Below are positions 7,323 through 11,257 of a stretch of 11,257 bases of DNA, one piece after another. The notes beneath the pieces are model-generated. The model saw nothing but the letters and a program-made list of their open reading frames with translations, ran no database searches and was not told the origin of the DNA. The stretch is taken from positions 1-11,257 of the forward strand of contig JAFTBL010000101.1 in NCBI GenBank assembly GCA_017455225.1, given 5' to 3'. The stretch is from Oscillospiraceae bacterium. Its GTDB lineage: Bacteria; Bacillota_A; Clostridia; Oscillospirales; Oscillospiraceae. Made by a program: the position numbers and the translations under genes. Each line of letters opens with the position of its first letter. Positions within the stretch are counted from its first letter, which is position 1.

Positions 7323-8441
7323 ATGAGGGTGATCTTTACCTGCGGCGGCACCGCCGGGCACGTGAACCCGGCGCTGGCGCTGGCGGGTTATATCAAGGAA
7401 AAGCAGCCGGACGCGCAGGTGCTGTTCGTGGGCACCCCGGACGGCATGGAGCGCTCGCTGGTGGAGAAGAGCGGCTACGCCTTCCGGGGCGTGGAGATCT
7501 CCAATTTTCACCGCTCCTTCGCTCCGGCGGAGATCGCGCACAATCTGCACACGCTCAAGACCATGGTCACCTCCCGTCGGCAGGCGAAGGAGATCCTTCG
7601 CTCCTTCCGGCCGGATCTGGCAGTGGGCACCGGCGGCTATGCCAGCTATCCCATCATCCGCGCCGCTGCCCGAGCGGGCGTTCCCACGGCGGTGCACGAG
7701 TCCAACATCGTGCCGGGCCTGACCACCAAGCTGCTGGAACCCTACGCCGGGCGCATCATGGTGGGGTTTGAGGAGTGCCGCCAGCACTATCGCCATCCCG
7801 AAAAGGTGGCGGTGACGGGCACCCCGGTGCGGGGCGAATTCTTCGCGCTCAGCCGGGAACAGGCGCGGCAGAAGCTGGGACTGGAGGATGGGAGGCCGCT
7901 GGTGGTGTCCTTCTGGGGCAGCCTGGGCGCCTCGCTGATGAATGAAAAAATGCTGGACTTCTTCCGCCGCGCGCGGTCGGACGGCCAGCCCTTCCACCAC
8001 GTCCACGCGGTGGGCAGCCGCAGCTGGGACGCGGTGCGTCAGACCATGGCGGCGGAGGGACTGGATCAGACGCCCCGGCTGGACGTGCGGGAGTATATCC
8101 ACGATATGCCCCTTTTGATGTGCGCCGCCGATCTGGTGATCTGCCGCGCCGGCGCCTCCACCGTCAGCGAGATCACGGCGCTGGGCGTGCCGGCGGTGAT
8201 CGTGCCGTCGCCCTACGTGACCAACGACCATCAGGATAAGAACGCCCGTGCGCTGGAGCGCGCCGGAGGCGCGGTGGTGCTGCGGGAAAAGGAATGCACC
8301 GGCTCGTCACTGTACGACGCCGTGTGCGGGATATTGGCCGACGACGGACGCCGCGCCGCCATGGGGCGGGCGATGGCGTCGCTGGGGATCCGGGACGCCT
8401 CGGATCGGATCTATGAAACGCTGATGAAGCTGGTGCGGTAA
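7323..8441 (+). CDS. murG: UDP-GlcNAc:lipid I N-acetylglucosaminyltransferase MurG
   Basis: A GT28-family enzyme on the inner face of the membrane that adds GlcNAc to lipid I to make lipid II. I choose ATG 7323 (372 residues), which starts MRVIFTCGGTAGHVNPALA right at the family N-terminus. A GTG at 7314, directly after the ftsW stop codon, is in frame but has no ribosome binding site, whereas AGGTG (7312-7316) is well placed for ATG 7323. Features: first glycine loop G8GTAGH13, then GTGGYASYP and HESNIVPGLTTKLLEPYAGR. The second glycine loop reads FWGSLGA (W198), where E. coli has GGSQGA. The donor-sugar motif CRAGASTVSEITALGVPAV includes E283. The nine-base gap to ftsW suggests translational coupling. 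The protein is intact and of normal length. Confidence 0.96.
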   Translation: MRVIFTCGGTAGHVNPALALAGYIKEKQPDAQVLFVGTPDGMERSLVEKSGYAFRGVEISNFHRSFAPAEIAHNLHTLKTMVTSRRQAKEILRSFRPDLAVGTGGYASYPIIRAAARAGVPTAVHESNIVPGLTTKLLEPYAGRIMVGFEECRQHYRHPEKVAVTGTPVRGEFFALSREQARQKLGLEDGRPLVVSFWGSLGASLMNEKMLDFFRRARSDGQPFHHVHAVGSRSWDAVRQTMAAEGLDQTPRLDVREYIHDMPLLMCAADLVICRAGASTVSEITALGVPAVIVPSPYVTNDHQDKNARALERAGGAVVLREKECTGSSLYDAVCGILADDGRRAAMGRAMASLGIRDASDRIYETLMKLVR

Positions 8442-8501
8442 CCTTCGCCGCGCGGCCCTGCATAGAATGGCTTGAAAAAGCGATGAAAGGCAGGGTGGAG
8501 A

Positions 8502-9758
8502 ATGAAGGTGATCTCGGTGCGGGGCGGCAGGCCGCTTCGCGGAGAGCTGACGGTGCAAAGCGCGAAAAACAGCGTCTTGCCCATCTTGGCGGCAACGCTG
8601 CTTTGCGGCGACGTTTGCGTGATCGAGCGATGCCCCCGTTTGACGGACGTGGAGGCCAGCGCCCAGATCCTGCGGCATCTGGGCTGCCGGGTCTGGTGGC
8701 AGGGCGGCGATCTGGCGGTAGACAGCGCCCCCATGCGCCGCTGGGATATCCCGGAGCAGCTGATGCGCCGGATGCGCTCCTCGGTGATCTTTCTGGGCGC
8801 CATCCTCAGCCGGTGCGGTCAGGCGGAGCTGAGCTATCCCGGCGGCTGTGAGCTGGGGCCCCGCCCCATCGACCTGCATCTTTCCGCGCTGCGGGCGCTG
8901 GGCGCCCGGGTGGAGGAGCAGAGCGGCGCCCTCTCCTGCCGGGGCATCGGCATGCGCGGGGCGGAGCTGGTGCTGGCATTGCCCAGCGTAGGCGCCACGG
9001 AAAACGCCATGCTGGCGGCCTGCGGAGCCCGGGGCACTACGGTGATTTCCAACGCAGCGCGGGAACCGGAGATCGTGGATCTCCAGCAGTTCCTGCGGAA
9101 AATGGGTGCCAACGTCCACGGCGCCGGCACCTCCACGGTGATCGTGGAGGGCGGGCAGCGGATGCACGGGTGCCGACACCGATGTATCGGCGACCGGATC
9201 GCCGCGTCTACATACCTTTCCGCGGCGGCCGCCACCGGCGGCGACGTGCTGGTGCGCGGGGTGGATTACCGCCATCTTTCCACGGTGACCACGGCGCTGC
9301 AGCAGGCCGGCTGCGACGTTCGCTGCGAGGAACGGGGCATTCGCCTGCGCTCAACGGGGCGCTTGCAGAGCGTAGGCCCGATCCGTACGGCCCCCTATCC
9401 CGGCTTTCCCACGGACGCGCAGGCGGTGCTGATGGCGTCGCTTCTGCGGGCAAGCGGCACCACCATGTTCGTAGAGAACATGTTCCAGAGCCGCTATCGC
9501 CACGTGGCGGAGCTGCTGCGCATGGGTGCCGATATCCGGCTGGAGGGCCGCGTGGCGGTAGTGTGCGGCGTCCGGCGGCTGTACGGCGCGCCCGTCCGCT
9601 GCACCGATCTGCGGGGCGGAGCGGCGCTGGCAGTGGCGGCGCTGCAGGCAGAGGGCGAAACGCTGATCCGGCAGATCGGGCATATTCAAAGAGGATACGA
9701 CGACCTGGCAGGCGACCTGCGCCGACTGGGCGGCATGATACAAGAGCTGGAACGATAG
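8502..9758 (+). CDS. murA: UDP-N-acetylglucosamine 1-carboxyvinyltransferase MurA
   Basis: This cytosolic enzyme makes the first committed step of peptidoglycan synthesis by transferring enolpyruvate from PEP to UDP-GlcNAc; it is the fosfomycin target. The 418-residue length is normal for MurA. From ATG 8502 the active-site residues fall almost on E. coli numbering: K22-N23 in SAKNSVLP, C116 in GGCELGPRPIDLHL (E. coli C115) and D305 in FPTDAQA. SVGATENAM, NAAREPEIVDLQQFL and GYDDLAGDLRRLGG are further signatures. Keeping the cysteine (not aspartate) predicts fosfomycin sensitivity at the target. The ribosome binding site is odd: GGAG (8497-8500) is one base from ATG 8502 but seven from an in-frame GTG at 8508, so the protein may start two codons later. 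Firmicutes often have two MurA paralogues; which one this is cannot be told here. Having it between murG and ftsQ is a clostridial-type order. Confidence 0.96.
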   Translation: MKVISVRGGRPLRGELTVQSAKNSVLPILAATLLCGDVCVIERCPRLTDVEASAQILRHLGCRVWWQGGDLAVDSAPMRRWDIPEQLMRRMRSSVIFLGAILSRCGQAELSYPGGCELGPRPIDLHLSALRALGARVEEQSGALSCRGIGMRGAELVLALPSVGATENAMLAACGARGTTVISNAAREPEIVDLQQFLRKMGANVHGAGTSTVIVEGGQRMHGCRHRCIGDRIAASTYLSAAAATGGDVLVRGVDYRHLSTVTTALQQAGCDVRCEERGIRLRSTGRLQSVGPIRTAPYPGFPTDAQAVLMASLLRASGTTMFVENMFQSRYRHVAELLRMGADIRLEGRVAVVCGVRRLYGAPVRCTDLRGGAALAVAALQAEGETLIRQIGHIQRGYDDLAGDLRRLGGMIQELER

Positions 9759-9767
9759 GAGCGCGAT

Positions 9768-10520
9768 ATGGCAAGACGCAGAAGACGCAACCGAAGAAAC
9801 GGCAGGGGAAGGCTGTCCTTCCTCTACCGTTTGCTGGCGTTTTTGCTGATCTGCGGCGCCATCATCGCCGCGCTGGTGCTGTTTTTCAAGGTTGAGCGAG
9901 TGGAGATTTCCGGCGCGGAGCGCTACACCCAGCAGGAGGTGGCGGACGCCAGCGGGGTCCAGTTGGGAAGCAATCTGATCCTGATGGATAAATACGCGGT
10001 GGCCTCTCGTATCACCGGCATGCTGAGCTACGTGGAATCGGTGCAGATCACCCGGTCTCTGCCCAGCACGCTGCGGATCACCGTCACCGAATGCCATGCT
10101 ACGGCGGCGGTAGAGCAAGAGGGCACGGTGTGGCTGCTGTCCGGCACCGGCAAGATCGTGGACACCGCACAGAGCGCTGAGGGCCACACCCGCATTACGG
10201 GGTTGACGTTGCTGGAGCCGCAGGTAGGGCAGACGGTCGCGGCGGCAGAGGGACAGGAATACGCCTGCGGGCGCATGCTGGCGCTGCTGGAGCAGCTGCG
10301 CAGCAAGGAAATGCTGGAGAACGTGCAGCAGATCCAACTGGACGACGCCTCCGCCGTCACGCTGCGGTATCTGGATCGGTTCACTGTGCTGCTGCCATGG
10401 GACGCGGATATGGATTATAAAATGAACTATCTGCAGGCGGTGGTGGAACGGCTGGAAAACAACGAGCACGGCACCATCAACATGATGCAGGATCAAAAGG
10501 TGAATTTTATTCCGGATTGA
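9768..10520 (+). CDS. ftsQ: Cell division protein FtsQ/DivIB
   Basis: A bitopic division protein that binds FtsL and FtsB/DivIC and helps control septal peptidoglycan synthesis. The 250-residue protein has a strongly basic N-terminus (MARRRRRNRRNGRGR), one membrane helix at about 18-40 (LLAFLLICGAIIAALVLFF) and then a POTRA domain opening FKVERVEISGAERYTQQEV. The POTRA continues through the SLPSTLRITVTE strand typical of FtsQ/DivIB. The rest (about 115-250) is the extracellular beta domain. AGGAG (9757-9761) overlaps the murA stop codon and lies six bases before ATG 9768, so the two genes are probably coupled. It appears to be the last gene of the transcription unit, because a hairpin terminator starts 15 bases after its stop. 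Sequence conservation is low in this family; topology, POTRA and position make the call. Confidence 0.92.
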   Translation: MARRRRRNRRNGRGRLSFLYRLLAFLLICGAIIAALVLFFKVERVEISGAERYTQQEVADASGVQLGSNLILMDKYAVASRITGMLSYVESVQITRSLPSTLRITVTECHATAAVEQEGTVWLLSGTGKIVDTAQSAEGHTRITGLTLLEPQVGQTVAAAEGQEYACGRMLALLEQLRSKEMLENVQQIQLDDASAVTLRYLDRFTVLLPWDADMDYKMNYLQAVVERLENNEHGTINMMQDQKVNFIPD

Positions 10521-10534
10521 CAAATTTTTTCATA

Positions 10535-10570
10535 GAAAACGCCGCAGGACACTTGACCTGCGGCGTTTTC
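10535..10570 (+). terminator. Intrinsic terminator after ftsQ/divIB
   Basis: A perfect 14-pair stem joins gaaaacgccgcagg (10535-10548) to cctgcggcgttttc (10557-10570) around an eight-base loop (acacttga). The T-run gtttt is the outer part of the 3' arm, paired with the aaaac of the 5' arm, as in many Firmicute terminators. It should end transcription of the long mur/fts unit before ftsZ. Because the A-tract and T-run are symmetric it may also work on the other strand, but no minus-strand gene needs it here. Confidence 0.8.
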
Positions 10571-10581
10571 CGTAATACAAT
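10553..10581 (+). promoter_or_regulatory. Sigma-A-type promoter of ftsZ, overlapping the terminator
   Basis: A -35 box TTGACC (10553-10558) and a -10 box TACAAT (10576-10581) are exactly 17 bases apart. Each matches the vegetative consensus at five of six positions. The expected start is near 10588, leaving a leader of about 70 bases before ATG 10659. The -35 box begins in the terminator loop, and the spacer is made of the 3' arm of the terminator stem, so one piece of DNA ends the upstream unit and starts ftsZ. A second A/T-rich candidate, TATAAA at 10606-10611, has no good -35 box. Confidence 0.72.
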
Positions 10582-10658
10582 ATACTAAACCACTTTATGT
10601 TGGGGTATAAAACAGCTAATTCGTCTTTTTACTACAAGAGATAGCAGGAGGAACCGTC

Positions 10659-11257
10659 ATGGCTTTTGGATTGGAAACAGGCGTAGAGAACGTTGATATC
10701 ATCAAGGTAGTAGGCGTAGGCGGCGGCGGCAACAACGTGGTCAACCGCATGGTACGCTCCGGCGCCAAGGGTGTGGAGTTCGTGGCGGTGAATACGGATA
10801 AGCAGGTGCTCAACGCCTCCAGCGCAACTTATAAGATCCAGATCGGCGAAAAGCTGACCGCCGGCAAGGGTGCCGGCGCCAACCCGGAGGTGGGGCGCAA
10901 GGCGGCGGAGGAAAGCCGCAGCCAGATCAGCAAGGCGCTGGAGAACACCGACATGGTGTTCATCACCGCCGGCATGGGCGGCGGCACCGGTACCGGCGCT
11001 GCCCCCGTGGTGGCCGAGGCCGCCCGTGAGATGGGCATTCTGACCGTGGGCGTGGTCACCAAGCCCTTTGCCTTTGAGGGCCGCAAGCGCATGACCCAGG
11101 CCGAGCAGGGCATCGAGGAGCTGCGGGGCAAGGTGGATTCGCTGGTCATCATTCCCAACGAGCGGCTCAAGTACGCCACCGATGAGAAGATCACCTTTGC
11201 CAACGCCTTTGAGATCGCGGTCGACGTGCTGCGTCAGGCGGTGCAGTCCATTTCAGA
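10659..11257 (+). CDS. ftsZ: Cell division GTPase FtsZ, N-terminal part (runs off the window)
   Basis: FtsZ is the tubulin-like GTPase that polymerises into the Z ring and recruits the division proteins encoded upstream. About 199 codons are present, roughly half of a normal FtsZ, and the frame is still open at the window end. Signatures: [15 protein letters not shown] (nucleotide-binding N-terminus), [10 protein letters not shown], the tubulin/FtsZ GTP motif G107GGTGTG113 preceded by FITAGM, then [17 protein letters not shown] and IIPNERL. AGGAGG (10646-10651) seven bases before ATG 10659 fixes the start and predicts strong translation, as expected for an abundant protein. It has its own promoter at 10553-10581 and is separated from ftsQ by a terminator. 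The ftsA gene that often precedes ftsZ is absent from this interval. Confidence 0.98.
   Translation, partial: MAFGLETGVENVDIIKVVGVGGGGNNVVNRMVRSGAKGVEFVAVNTDKQVLNASSATYKIQIGEKLTAGKGAGANPEVGRKAAEESRSQISKALENTDMVFITAGMGGGTGTGAAPVVAEAAREMGILTVGVVTKPFAFEGRKRMTQAEQGIEELRGKVDSLVIIPNERLKYATDEKITFANAFEIAVDVLRQAVQSIS

Noticed and set aside
6414..8231. 605-codon minus-strand open frame opposite ftsW and murG
   Set aside because: Shadow frame rich in His, Gln and Arg with no domain, lying entirely opposite two intact conserved genes and spanning their junction.
8446..8455. Palindrome gccgcgcggc in the murG-murA gap as an operator
   Set aside because: A ten-base GC palindrome is easily explained by the GC-rich composition, and no second copy or promoter accompanies it.
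8461..8468. catagaat before murA as a sporulation sigma-E -10 element
   Set aside because: It resembles the -10 consensus, but no matching -35 box is found at the right distance in the GC-rich sequence upstream.
9351..10523. 390-codon minus-strand open frame opposite murA and ftsQ
   Set aside because: No recognisable features; both + strand genes are intact with good start signals.

Overview
The window is a stretch of a bacterial division and cell wall (dcw) cluster. All genes lie on the + strand and are tightly packed. The DNA is GC-rich (roughly 60 percent by eye). The FtsL, DivIB/FtsQ and PASTA-bearing class B PBP types, the DNPR motif of a meso-diaminopimelate MurE, strong AGGAGG ribosome binding sites and murA inside the cluster all point to a GC-rich clostridial Firmicute. 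Oscillospiraceae-like is my best guess; it is inference from gene content, not a database match.

Layout: positions 1-140 hold an internal piece of rsmH in the wrong (minus) orientation, joined at 132-140 to the in-place C-terminal part of rsmH (133-549). Then follow ftsL (565-1119), a 132-base gap with a strong hairpin, a two-PASTA class B penicillin-binding protein of the SpoVD/PBP2 type (1252-3528), murE (3599-5041), mraY (5079-6074), ftsW/spoVE (6111-7313), murG (7323-8441), murA (8502-9758) and ftsQ/divIB (9768-10520). A hairpin terminator with an overlapping sigma-A-type promoter follows, and then the 5' part of ftsZ (10659 to the window end).

How the genes work together: MurA starts UDP-MurNAc synthesis and MurE adds the third stem residue. 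MraY and MurG build lipid I and lipid II on the inner face of the membrane. FtsW polymerises lipid II and the PBP crosslinks it. FtsL and FtsQ/DivIB regulate that FtsW-PBP pair at the septum, whose position FtsZ sets. MurB, MurC, MurD and MurF are absent from the window and must be encoded elsewhere.

Most worth attention: (1) the inversion junction inside rsmH at a 9-base inverted repeat, which is either a real small inversion or a fold-back chimera or assembly error; (2) the ftsZ promoter, whose -35 box lies in the loop of the upstream terminator; (3) the hairpin plus extended -10-like motif between ftsL and the PBP gene. Otherwise this is a conventional housekeeping region, and I see no sign of a new defence, mobile or RNA-guided system. 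No stretch over 300 bases lacks a gene.
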